Source: Anaerolineales bacterium (GTDB taxonomy: Bacteria > Chloroflexota > Anaerolineae > Anaerolineales > Villigracilaceae). From it: a DNA stretch of 64,000 bases. A program made the position numbers and the translations under genes. Positions 20,499 to 28,428 of the stretch are shown in pieces. The first letter of the stretch is position 1. Every line of letters begins with the position of its first letter. The DNA lies in the NCBI GenBank assembly GCA_020634895.1, contig JACKAV010000008.1, positions 150,606 through 214,605 on the forward strand. The letters are read 5' to 3'. The notes below the pieces were generated by a model. That model was not told the DNA's origin. It saw only the letters and a program-made list of their open reading frames with translations, and did no database searches.

Positions 20499-23400
20499 TA
20501 CTGCCTCTGCTTGCCAGTGGCTTCGTCAGTAATGGGCGCCACCTGGATTTTTGTATATCGTGCTCCGGTAATTCTTGCGATCTCACTTGCAGTCGTATGC
20601 AGGATGGATTGAATATCAGTGGATCTTCGAATCCGTTCCGTGATCTCGTTGATAAGACGATCGCGCTCGAACTGACCTCGGATCTGCTCCACCAACCGGG
20701 CATTGGCGATCACTGCGGCAAGGCTTCCGCCCAGTGTGCCGAGCATTTCCTCGTCGTTTTCAGTATAGGCATCTGTTTGTTCGCTTTCGACGTTGATCAC
20801 GCCGAGGACTTCATTTCGGTAGATCAATGGAACAGCAAGTTCTGATTTCGTGTTTGGACTGGTTTGGATGTAACGCGGGTCTTCGCTGACGTCGCGCAAT
20901 CTCAATGGTCGTCTATGAGCCGCCACCCAACCGGTAACGCCTTTCCCGATCTCAACTCTCATTTGGGTGATATCTTCCGCGTAACCAACCGAGGATTTCA
21001 CTTCCAGAATTTGCTTGTCGCGGTCAGTCAAAAGGATCATTACCCGGTCACCGCCCAGTGTTACCTGGAGACCGCTGACGGCACTTTCCAACGCCTCTTC
21101 AAGCGTAGTGCCAGATGCAGCAGATGACGTGATGTGATGTAAAAGCCGGTGCTGCGACAAATGCTCCTGTGTTTCAGCGAACAACTCAGTGTTTACGACC
21201 GCGATCGCCAATTGATCGGCGAGAATTTGCAAACTTCGGAGATTGTCCTCTTGAAATGCGTAGGGCAGTGTGCTTTGCACATCCATTACACCCAGAATGC
21301 GATCGCCCACACGCAAAGGAATTGCCGCCTCAGCCCTGGTTTCAGGAAGCAATGGGTTGGGATAATAAGTAAGATCTTTTGTGGTATCGCTTACGATAAG
21401 GGGTTCGCCCTTCCCGCTGACGTACCCCACGATGGATTTCGAGCCAACGCCAATCTTGTATCCCTGTCTCTTCATTTGAGCACCGGCTTCACCGCTTGCT
21501 TCGCGGATGACCGCGAATTCGCCAGGTTGATCGAGGAGGAAAATACCTGAATGATAGAAATCGAATCTTTCGCGGATAAGTTGGACAGCTTTGTTGAGCA
21601 ATTCGTCCAGTTGTAGTGAACCGCTGATATCTCTCGCGATCTCGGCGGCTGTTTCAACCTGAACAGCCTTTCGCTTGGTCTCTTCAAGGAGTTGGGCGTT
21701 CTTGATCACACCCGCAACCTGATTGGCGACTGTGGTGAAGAATCTGAGATCATCTTCATCGAATGCGTTTTCATGCTGCAGATCCTGAATGATCAATGCC
21801 CCAAGGGGGACGCCTTGGATGATCATAGGCGCGCCCATCCAGGATTTGGCGGGCTTTCCAACAACTTTAGCGCCAAGCTCCGCCGCTTTCCTTTCGGTGT
21901 CTTCTGCCAACAATAATGGCTGACGGGTTTTGATCAGGATGGAGGTGAGACCTTCGCCGATCGGAAATGGCGGAATGGATATGACTTTGCCGTTCTCGTA
22001 ACTGAAAGGAATATGAATGGAATTGTTGGGTTCATCGTAGATCGCAACGATCAAGTTGAAATCACCGATGATCTGTTGGATTTTTGAAAGCAAGTCGTGA
22101 AAAAAGCCCTGAATATCTGAAATAGATGATGTCAGCTCGTTGATCGAGACAAGCGATTCGACTTCCTGCAGATGTCTCTCCGTCTGTTTAATGGCATTTG
22201 CACGCTGCATGGTGACAGACATGAGGTCCGTAAGGTTTTCGTATGGCTGTAACGCGGCTCCAGATGGACTTTGATGTTTCGACCCTATAAGAACGACAGC
22301 TTTAAGTGTATCCTGTCCATTAACTGGCAGAAAAACGGCGTTCAGCAGGTCAAGCAATCGGAGAACATCCTTGAAAGGCTTGGGCATGTCGACGCTTGTG
22401 CTGGAGGCAGAAACCGAGCCGTTGGAAAGGTAGCTTTTCAGCTCTTGTTCGTTAATCTCGAGCCCGTCATTCAGGCGGTTCAACGATTTTTCATTTTGAA
22501 TGATCTCTGACGTGGCAATTACTTTTAGGAGATTATTTTGTAAATGGAAGAGAATAACGGGGTAGGGGGCGTTCTTTAATATCTTTCCGCCGACTCTCAA
22601 TATTTCTGCTTCGTCTTTTGCTTCTGCGATCAAACGGCTTGACCGGTACAACCGGTCCAATTCCTGGAAGTTGACCTGACTGGATTCGATCAACCCTGCA
22701 GTTTGGATGGCGGCTGCGATCTGGCTGGCGAGCGTTTGAAGCATGAGAATCGTATCGGGGCTGAACGCTCCCGGGTGCGTACTTTGAACGTCCAATACAC
22801 CTAATACCTGATTGCCAAGTGATATTGGAACACACGCCTCTGAGCGCGTTTCGGAGAGTAGTTCGTTCTTGAGGTGAAGTTCATCTTCGCCGACGTCAGA
22901 TGCGATCCGGGTTTGGTTGTTCGCTGCAACCCACCCGATGATGGAGGCGGATCCAACCTGGAGACTGTATTTTCGTTCGGTCAATCCCTGTGTCGCGGAG
23001 CCATATCCGGTTTTGAAATCGACGCGCCTGCCGCTTCGGTCGAGCATAAAGATGCTGGCTTGGTAAAAATTAAATTGCTGAATAAGCAATTCGACTGTTT
23101 TATTAAGCATTTCGTCCAGATTTGGGATCGAGGTAATGCTCTGTGCGACTTCTGCGGCAGTCCGGATTTGAAGTGTTCGTTCTTCAACTTTGTTCTCAAG
23201 CGATTTGTAATTGTCTTCGATCTGATTTGCGAGGTGATTGAAAGCATCAGATAGTTGACCGATCTCATTTGTGCTCGCAACTTCCGCACGTTGACTCCAA
23301 TCTCCGCTGGCAAATTTGCGTGTGATTTCGGCGAGTGATTGCAACGGTCTGATGACGCTTCTTGTCCCGTAGTACAGGACAAGCGCCATTGCCGCAATTG

Positions 23401-24382
23401 CGCTGAGCACAAGCAGTAATATGAACGGAGTAAGACTGTTGACGTTATGGAATATCGATTCAGAATCGATCGCAAGGACAACGCCGCTCTGAATGGACGG
23501 CAGCCATTGAAGTTTTGCGTAGGCGCTTGTATCTTCATCCAACTGAACATCCAACTCGATGGGGGAGGCGGATTGTTGCTGCTCCAGCGTATTCAGTTCA
23601 GACTGAATCTTTTCCTCAGATAACGCCTCGATCATCACCGGTGATAGTCCGCCGGTATCTTGATTGATACTGATAACGTGACCATCGGGAAGTATGAAGT
23701 ATGTTTTGGCGTAGGGAGCCAAACCGTTGAGAGGCTGGAGGATGTTTTTTAGCCCATCTTGGTTGGTCACGCCGACGAGCGTTCCCAGCTTCGAGCCGCG
23801 TTGGGTTTTGTATGTGACTGCGGTTAATAAAATGGGTTCGTCTTCCGGATAAAGTGAAAAGGAACCCTGGACAAGCATGGAACGGTTACCATCGAAATCA
23901 AATAAAGCCGGGCTGACTGTCTTGCCTTGCCATGTTTCGTTGCTTGCCAGCCTTACTGCCCCGTCAGTGTCGATAAGGAGGAACGCGTCAAAGCCATTGA
24001 GATTTCCTTTGGAATACCCCGGGATAAGAGTTTGAAAAAACTCGTTGCGGACAACTCGAAACTGGTTACTCTGTGGGTTGGCGTGCAGTGCGGTTTCAAT
24101 AAGGACCGGCGCTTTTTCCCCCGATAGCATTTCATTGATTGTGTCCTCTTTGGCTTGGATATCCTTATTGACAACTTCTACTTGATTTGTCAGCAGGCTT
24201 TCCAATTGATAACTGATCTGTTCTTTGAGCAGGCTCCGCGTCCGAAAATAGGCGGCTCCCGCCATTAACGCAAGCGGAATGAACGTAAAGATCAAGAGCG
24301 TTCGAACGAGTGTGCCTGTGAGGCTGCCCTTGAACCTTCCTTTTTGATTTTCATACTTAAGCGGCGCTGCAGGGATTGTCAT
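20498..24382 (-). CDS. Cache-HAMP receptor with about five tandem GAF domains (array member 1)
   Basis: The largest receptor, 1294 residues. TM about 25-45, Cache-like extracellular region to about 315, TM about 318-340, HAMP about 340-395, then about five GAF-like modules near 410-560, 575-720, 740-890, 900-1055 and 1060-1215, and the usual tail (INEITERIRRSTD). The second module is the most divergent. It is the first receptor gene of the operon, directly after the two receivers. Such multi-GAF chains normally end in a histidine kinase, but here the protein stops after the tail. No clear Shine-Dalgarno site precedes the ATG. Confidence 0.84.
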   Translation of the reverse strand: MTIPAAPLKYENQKGRFKGSLTGTLVRTLLIFTFIPLALMAGAAYFRTRSLLKEQISYQLESLLTNQVEVVNKDIQAKEDTINEMLSGEKAPVLIETALHANPQSNQFRVVRNEFFQTLIPGYSKGNLNGFDAFLLIDTDGAVRLASNETWQGKTVSPALFDFDGNRSMLVQGSFSLYPEDEPILLTAVTYKTQRGSKLGTLVGVTNQDGLKNILQPLNGLAPYAKTYFILPDGHVISINQDTGGLSPVMIEALSEEKIQSELNTLEQQQSASPIELDVQLDEDTSAYAKLQWLPSIQSGVVLAIDSESIFHNVNSLTPFILLLVLSAIAAMALVLYYGTRSVIRPLQSLAEITRKFASGDWSQRAEVASTNEIGQLSDAFNHLANQIEDNYKSLENKVEERTLQIRTAAEVAQSITSIPNLDEMLNKTVELLIQQFNFYQASIFMLDRSGRRVDFKTGYGSATQGLTERKYSLQVGSASIIGWVAANNQTRIASDVGEDELHLKNELLSETRSEACVPISLGNQVLGVLDVQSTHPGAFSPDTILMLQTLASQIAAAIQTAGLIESSQVNFQELDRLYRSSRLIAEAKDEAEILRVGGKILKNAPYPVILFHLQNNLLKVIATSEIIQNEKSLNRLNDGLEINEQELKSYLSNGSVSASSTSVDMPKPFKDVLRLLDLLNAVFLPVNGQDTLKAVVLIGSKHQSPSGAALQPYENLTDLMSVTMQRANAIKQTERHLQEVESLVSINELTSSISDIQGFFHDLLSKIQQIIGDFNLIVAIYDEPNNSIHIPFSYENGKVISIPPFPIGEGLTSILIKTRQPLLLAEDTERKAAELGAKVVGKPAKSWMGAPMIIQGVPLGALIIQDLQHENAFDEDDLRFFTTVANQVAGVIKNAQLLEETKRKAVQVETAAEIARDISGSLQLDELLNKAVQLIRERFDFYHSGIFLLDQPGEFAVIREASGEAGAQMKRQGYKIGVGSKSIVGYVSGKGEPLIVSDTTKDLTYYPNPLLPETRAEAAIPLRVGDRILGVMDVQSTLPYAFQEDNLRSLQILADQLAIAVVNTELFAETQEHLSQHRLLHHITSSAASGTTLEEALESAVSGLQVTLGGDRVMILLTDRDKQILEVKSSVGYAEDITQMRVEIGKGVTGWVAAHRRPLRLRDVSEDPRYIQTSPNTKSELAVPLIYRNEVLGVINVESEQTDAYTENDEEMLGTLGGSLAAVIANARLVEQIRGQFERDRLINEITERIRRSTDIQSILHTTASEIARITGARYTKIQVAPITDEATGKQRQ

Positions 24383-24403
24383 TTAGCAGATTCTACATCA
24401 ACA

Positions 24404-24862
24404 CTAACTGAATTCCCAGACAGGTTCTCCGTTCAATATCCGGCGAATTTGATCCGGGAAGCGGTCTGGGTCGAGGGGTTTTCCGAGAAAGCCGTCAAAC
24501 CCAGATTCCTTTGCCTTCTTCATTTGTTCCTGGCTTGCTTCGGCGGTTACCGCAATGATCGGTACAGACTTAAAGCGTTCAGACGCGCGGATTTTCTTTA
24601 AAGCGCCGTATCCATCTTCATACGGCAGGCGGATATCCATCAGGATCAGGTCGAGGCGCGGGAGAGTATCAGCATACTCAACAACTTCATAACCGGATGT
24701 TTTCCATTCGCAATGGATTCCCAGATACCCCAACATACGCGCAATCAGCACGAAGTTCGAAACATTATCTTCGACAACCAATACAGCAGCGTCTTTGGGG
24801 ATGGTGGGCTTTCGAATGGGTTGAGTGTCTGATACAGCTGGGGTTTGGTCTTGGTCAGACAT
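24404..24862 (-). CDS. Stand-alone response-regulator receiver (second)
   Basis: A single receiver domain of 152 residues, DivK/CheY-like. It shows the acidic pair in VVEDN, the phospho-acceptor Asp near residue 76 (LILMDIRLP), the switch Thr in VTAEA and the Lys in GKPLD. There is no output domain. The frame is open further upstream, but the ATG at 24862 has an AAGGAG site and overlaps the previous gene by only 8 bp, so it is chosen. It sits between the first receiver and the receptor array, and may relay phosphate or bind the receptors; no cognate kinase is in the window. Confidence 0.93.
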   Translation of the reverse strand: MSDQDQTPAVSDTQPIRKPTIPKDAAVLVVEDNVSNFVLIARMLGYLGIHCEWKTSGYEVVEYADTLPRLDLILMDIRLPYEDGYGALKKIRASERFKSVPIIAVTAEASQEQMKKAKESGFDGFLGKPLDPDRFPDQIRRILNGEPVWEFS

Positions 24863-25247
24863 TGGTTCTCCTTGTGATAAAGCGTTCGATTTGCTGTGCA
24901 AGCGTATCGATATCGATCGGTTTTTGTATATAACCGTCGCATCCTGCTTCGAGTGACTTTTCCCGATCGCCGCGCATCACATTGGCAGTCACAGCCACAA
25001 TTGGGATATTGGAATACTTTTCCATTTCCCTGATCTTGGCAGTTAAAGTGTACCCGTCCATGCCAGGCATATTTATATCCATCAAGATCAGATCGATGGT
25101 CTCTTTTTCGAGTTTGTGGATTGCCTGGTCTGCGTGCGATGCTTCGACAACCACATACCCCTCCGCATTTAATACCCTGCGAATCAAGTTCCGATTGTCA
25201 GGGTTATCTTCAACGTACAGAATGGTTCCTTTGCTAAAATCTGGCAT
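24855..25247 (-). CDS. Stand-alone response-regulator receiver (first gene of the receptor operon)
   Basis: A single-domain receiver of 130 residues. YVEDN at 11-15, phospho-acceptor Asp57 in LILMDINMPGMDG, Thr87 and Lys109 (IQKP) are all present, so it should be phosphorylatable. It is DivK/CheY-like with no DNA-binding or enzymatic output. It is the promoter-proximal gene of the 14-gene minus-strand run. Presence of two free receivers but no kinase suggests input from a kinase encoded elsewhere. Confidence 0.93.
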   Translation of the reverse strand: MPDFSKGTILYVEDNPDNRNLIRRVLNAEGYVVVEASHADQAIHKLEKETIDLILMDINMPGMDGYTLTAKIREMEKYSNIPIVAVTANVMRGDREKSLEAGCDGYIQKPIDIDTLAQQIERFITRRTNV

Positions 25248-25340
25248 ACCTTATTTGCTCTCCACGCAGAATTTTACTTTAATGTATGCCTGTCCGCATG
25301 ACAGCTACCTTACAACTTACAAATAAATTTAATGTTACGT

Positions 25341-25349
25341 AGTATAGCA
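25341..25349 (-). promoter_or_regulatory. Candidate extended -10 promoter of the receptor operon
   Basis: On the minus strand TGCTATACT (TGnTATAxT, extended -10) lies about 94 bp before the first receiver ATG, just beyond the tRNA terminator. No good -35 is seen. The leader between it and the gene also holds a small inverted repeat (CTGTC at 25290-25294 with GACAG at 25300-25304). Confidence 0.4.
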
Positions 25350-25353
25350 TAAC

Positions 25354-25381
25354 AAAAAAACCGAGGTTTTGCGTTCCTCGG
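25354..25381 (-). terminator. Intrinsic terminator of tRNA-Gly
   Basis: On the minus strand CCGAGG (25376-25381) pairs with CCTCGG (25361-25366) around a 9-nt loop and is followed by seven T residues. It lies directly downstream of the tRNA. Confidence 0.85.
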
Positions 25382-25386
25382 CTTAG

Positions 25387-25458
25387 AGCGGGTGATGGGA
25401 CTCGAACCCACGATATCTTGCTTGGGAAGCAAGCGTTCTACCACTGAACTACACCCGC
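25387..25458 (-). tRNA. tRNA-Gly (anticodon CCC)
   Basis: The minus strand gives a full cloverleaf. The 7-bp acceptor stem pairs GCGGGTG with CACCCGC; the anticodon stem CTTGC/GCAAG closes the loop TTCCCAA, giving anticodon CCC; the T arm contains GGTTCGAGTCC. CCA is not encoded. Length is 72 nt including the discriminator base. Confidence 0.96.
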
Positions 25459-25473
25459 GTGACAACGGTTTGG

Positions 25474-25503
25474 ATTATACGTCACGCTGAAAAGTCGTGT
25501 CAA
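25474..25503 (-). promoter_or_regulatory. Consensus promoter of tRNA-Gly
   Basis: Minus strand TTGACA (25498-25503), an 18-bp spacer and TATAAT (25474-25479) match the housekeeping sigma-factor consensus exactly. Predicted start is about 8-10 nt before the mature tRNA 5' end. Confidence 0.85.
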
Positions 25504-25536
25504 GCCCGGCGACAAAATCGCCTCTTCCTGCGCTCG

Positions 25537-26574
25537 TTACTGCTTGCGTTTCAGGAGCATGTTAGCCAGCCCAAGCAGGGCTTCTCCAGCCTCTCCCTGC
25601 GGGTCAGCCTGATCTAAATAATCGAGCGCTTTTTGAGTCTCGCTCTCCGAAACTTGCTCTGCATAAATCTTTCCGCCTTCACGTTCCAGTAATTTTGCAA
25701 CATCTGCAACTTCGTCTTCTGTAATTGGACCCTGCTTCCAGCGTTTGGCAAATTCTCCATTCTTCTCCAGCCCAAAGAGGACGGGAAGCGAATTTTTTCC
25801 TTCAACCAGATCGCTGGCGGCTGATTTACCGGTCAACATTTCGTCTCCCCAGATGCCTAAAATGTCGTCCTGTACTTGGAACGCCAGACCTAAATGATAC
25901 CCAAACAAACGGTACAACTCGACCTTTTCGTTTTGCGCGTAGCCAAGAAGGGCACCTATCTGTGTACACGCCGAGAGTAGGGCAGAGGTTTTACCGCCGA
26001 TCATAGGCCAGTAGTCGTCTATCGTAAGATCGGTTCGTTCTTCATAAGACATATCCAAATATTGTCCTTGTGTCAATTCGAGGCAGCAATTACTTAAGAT
26101 GCCTGCTGCACGGACTACCATTTCTGCTGGGTAGTGTTTTTGGAGGTCGAGAACAGCCTGGTTTGCGATGACGAACAAGGCATCACCAACATTGATTGCC
26201 ATGGGCGAACCCCATTTGACCCATGCAGTTTTTCTGCCGCGCCGGTACTCTGAATTATCCTGTATATCGTCATGGACAAGGGAGAAATTGTGGACTAGCT
26301 CAATGGACGCAGCCACCGAAACTGCGCGTAGCCAATTCATTATAATACCTTGTTGTTTTTCTTCTTTACTACTAGAACTAACAGAAAGCAAGGTTAGCAA
26401 TGGGCGAATGCGCTTCCCCGTCGCCTGAGGACCTGCGCCTTCACCGCTCCACCCCATGTGATATGTGAGCATTTCATGGAAGTTTTTTGTGCGCGGTGAA
26501 TCAAGTCTGGCTACCTGCTGTTGTAATTCTGTTTCTATGGCGTCGAGCATTGTCTGTTGTAAATTGGATGCCAT
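25537..26574 (-). CDS. Polyprenyl (geranylgeranyl/farnesyl-type) diphosphate synthase
   Basis: An all-helical trans-isoprenyl diphosphate synthase of 345 residues. It condenses isopentenyl diphosphate with an allylic diphosphate. The first aspartate-rich motif DDIQD is at 102-106 and the second, DDILGIWGD, at about 236-244; GKRIRP near 53-58 is the substrate-binding Lys/Arg region. Chain length cannot be read reliably. The ATG overlaps the stop of the HAD gene upstream (TAATG), so the two are translationally coupled. The N-terminal half has a somewhat unusual Ser-rich insert (about 64-75). Confidence 0.92.
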   Translation of the reverse strand: MASNLQQTMLDAIETELQQQVARLDSPRTKNFHEMLTYHMGWSGEGAGPQATGKRIRPLLTLLSVSSSSKEEKQQGIIMNWLRAVSVAASIELVHNFSLVHDDIQDNSEYRRGRKTAWVKWGSPMAINVGDALFVIANQAVLDLQKHYPAEMVVRAAGILSNCCLELTQGQYLDMSYEERTDLTIDDYWPMIGGKTSALLSACTQIGALLGYAQNEKVELYRLFGYHLGLAFQVQDDILGIWGDEMLTGKSAASDLVEGKNSLPVLFGLEKNGEFAKRWKQGPITEDEVADVAKLLEREGGKIYAEQVSESETQKALDYLDQADPQGEAGEALLGLANMLLKRKQ

Positions 26575-27194
26575 TATTTAATTCCTTTTATGGATAACTT
26601 TTTTAGCTGTTCTCTTAGCTGGGTGGGGGATTGGTAGTGAATCGTATTAAACCCAAGTCTTTGTGCGGTTGTTATGTTGGGTGCAGAATCATCTATGAAG
26701 AGACATTTATTTGCCGGGCGCCCAAATCTTTCGATGGCAATCTCAAAGATGGCGGGGTCAGGTTTTACAACGTTGTACTTGCCTGAAATGACAATGTCAT
26801 CGAAAAAATCAAGGAAGCCGTATTGCTGTTTTATGATCTCGAATTTCTCGACCGAAAAATTACTTAGCATGAATAACTTCCAACCAGCTTGCTGTAATTC
26901 TTTAACAAGCTCAATGGTTCCATCATGTGTTCCAGTTATGCTCTCCTCCCAGTATGTGTCATATGCCTGAATCAACTCGGCATACTGCGGGAATTCTTTT
27001 GAGAGTTCGGCAACCCCTTCGCGGAATGGGCGACCTGCATCCTGTTTTGCGTTCCACTCCGGGAAGCGAATCTGCTCGAGAAACCGGTCAACAGTTTTCA
27101 GGTCCGGGAGGAGGCGCTTGTATAGCTGGCGGGGGTCCCAGCCAATGAGGACATTCCCCAGGTCAAAAATGATGGCGTTGATATTTTGTGTCAT
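26574..27194 (-). CDS. HAD-superfamily hydrolase (YihX/subfamily IA-like phosphatase)
   Basis: A protein of 206 residues with FDLGNVLIGWD at 10-20 (nucleophile Asp11; the second Asp of the usual DxD is replaced, as in the YihX group), LFMLSNFS (motif II region), KPDPAIFE (motif III Lys) and CLFIDDSAPN (motif IV). It probably hydrolyses a small phosphate ester in the cytoplasm; substrate unknown. It precedes and is coupled by one base to the prenyl synthase gene, which makes a prenyl-phosphate substrate possible but unproven. The start lacks a clear ribosome site. Confidence 0.87.
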   Translation of the reverse strand: MTQNINAIIFDLGNVLIGWDPRQLYKRLLPDLKTVDRFLEQIRFPEWNAKQDAGRPFREGVAELSKEFPQYAELIQAYDTYWEESITGTHDGTIELVKELQQAGWKLFMLSNFSVEKFEIIKQQYGFLDFFDDIVISGKYNVVKPDPAIFEIAIERFGRPANKCLFIDDSAPNITTAQRLGFNTIHYQSPTQLREQLKKLSIKGIK

Positions 27195-27273
27195 GTTTGC
27201 GGCGATATTTTATCCGAAGAAATCAAATCTGGCGGTATAATCGCGCGATTGTAAATTGACTTGGAGAAGAACA

Positions 27274-27696
27274 TTGAGCCGACTGATCAACACCGATTCT
27301 GTAGGAAAAGAGCGAACCCGCCTGTCGAAGTCCATTGTGCTTTGTATTCGGGAGCTTGCGAAGCAAAACCAGGTAACCCAAGACGCGAAGGACCAGGCTG
27401 CATATATTGCACTTGCGCTGCAGTCCATTTCAGATGGAATAGATGTTTCCGTTGCGGCTTGGGAAAAAAGGGATTATTGGGTGAAGGCTGACAAGTTCCG
27501 CATGGAGTGGTTATGGGCGGGGCAGTATGCAACGAAATTGAAAGAAGCCGTATTGTCTGATGATTGGGCGACGATTGCCACCATGCTGCCTTCGATCGCG
27601 CAGAAATTCAACAAAGTGGAAATTGCTCCAAAGCACCGCTTGGGTACGCCGTGGACAAATGCCTATAAATTGTTGGCGCTGCATCAAAAACTATAG
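27274..27696 (+). CDS. Conserved-looking small protein of unknown function
   Basis: A soluble, mostly helical protein of 140 residues that I do not recognise. It is rich in Lys, Ala and Trp (for example VKADKFRMEWLWAGQYA). The frame is open from 27256, but the TTG at 27274 has a GGAGAAG site and is preferred. A TATAAT at 27236-27241 may serve as the -10. It stands alone between the divergent HAD gene and a strong terminator. No signal peptide or membrane segment. Confidence 0.7.
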   Translation: MSRLINTDSVGKERTRLSKSIVLCIRELAKQNQVTQDAKDQAAYIALALQSISDGIDVSVAAWEKRDYWVKADKFRMEWLWAGQYATKLKEAVLSDDWATIATMLPSIAQKFNKVEIAPKHRLGTPWTNAYKLLALHQKL

Positions 27697-27700
27697 AAAA

Positions 27701-27737
27701 AAAATCCCGAAGCAATTGCTTCGGGATTTTTTTGTTT
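27701..27737. terminator. Bidirectional intrinsic terminator
   Basis: A perfect 30-bp palindrome (27701-27730; arms contain ATCCCGAAGCA and TGCTTCGGGAT) flanked by A and T runs. It separates the convergent genes ending at 27696 (+) and 27743 (-) and can serve both. Confidence 0.92.
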
Positions 27738-27742
27738 TTCGC

Positions 27743-28225
27743 CTATAGCTCGGTCAGGTGTACTTTTGTGTTATTCAACAATTCGATCATGTATTCACGG
27801 ATGTGGGGGTTGAGGTAATGCCGCTCGAGGGTGGAAAGTGGAAGGAAGCGCGCTCCAGCCACAACATTGATGCAGTTTGCGGACCCGCATAAACAAATGA
27901 AGGGGGCATCCATTTGCCATTCTGTGGAAGGGTAGAAGAAGAAGAGTTCTTCGCCTTTTTCGATATCTCTGTACGCCACCATTTTCATATTCTCCGTGTC
28001 GAGAATGACATTGGGGTCGCAGGAATGGTTTAGCGCTGCAAGTTTTCCGACATGCGTATGCTTATCACGTCCGATCTGTACAGTAAAGCGGTTCGGCTCA
28101 TTGGTAAGGTTCTCGCTTGGTATGTCGCAAATCACCTCACCTTTTTTGTAGGCTCGTTTTGTTGTCAGGGTTCTAAATTTATTTTCAGTTTTAATTGTAA
28201 GTGTTTCCATTGTCGTAGTAGACAT
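27743..28225 (-). CDS. SET-domain protein (putative lysine methyltransferase)
   Basis: A stand-alone SET domain of 160 residues. It has LNHSCDPN (66-72, the AdoMet-binding NHxxxPN core), GEELFFFYPSTEW (91-103, catalytic Tyr region) and a post-SET Cys cluster CLCGSANC (111-118). SET domains transfer methyl groups from AdoMet to lysine; the family is mainly eukaryotic but occurs in scattered bacteria. The target here is unknown; no histone-like gene is next to it. AAGGAG precedes the ATG. It is divergent from the patatin-related gene. Confidence 0.87.
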   Translation of the reverse strand: MSTTTMETLTIKTENKFRTLTTKRAYKKGEVICDIPSENLTNEPNRFTVQIGRDKHTHVGKLAALNHSCDPNVILDTENMKMVAYRDIEKGEELFFFYPSTEWQMDAPFICLCGSANCINVVAGARFLPLSTLERHYLNPHIREYMIELLNNTKVHLTEL

Positions 28226-28273
28226 GATCTATATCTCCTTTGTAATTTGTACCTATATAAATTATTTGTAATT

Positions 28274-28301
28274 AGTATAGTCACAATAAATTTAAATACA
28301 A
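28274..28301 (-). promoter_or_regulatory. Candidate promoter for the SET-domain gene
   Basis: On the minus strand TTGTAT (28296-28301), a 16-bp spacer and TATACT (28274-28279) lie about 48 bp before the ATG. The 203-bp divergent spacer is very AT-rich; other -10-like boxes are present, so this is tentative. Confidence 0.35.
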
Positions 28302-28428
28302 GTATTCGAAATATACTATGATGATATTTTAAGGTTGCATAAATTACATGTTGTTTTTTGCCGTTTAAATTTGTAGAATAAATATACATATGTGTCCATC
28401 ATGAATCTATCGCGTCGGAGGTGAAACT

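Noticed and set aside
259..24382. The receptor array as a chemotaxis locus
   Set aside because: No methyl-accepting signalling hairpin, CheA, CheW, CheR or CheB can be seen in any of the genes; only free receivers are shared with chemotaxis systems.
25290..25304. Small inverted repeat CTGTC/GACAG in the leader of the receptor operon
   Set aside because: Only 5-bp arms; such a repeat is expected by chance, so it is mentioned as a note and not called an operator.
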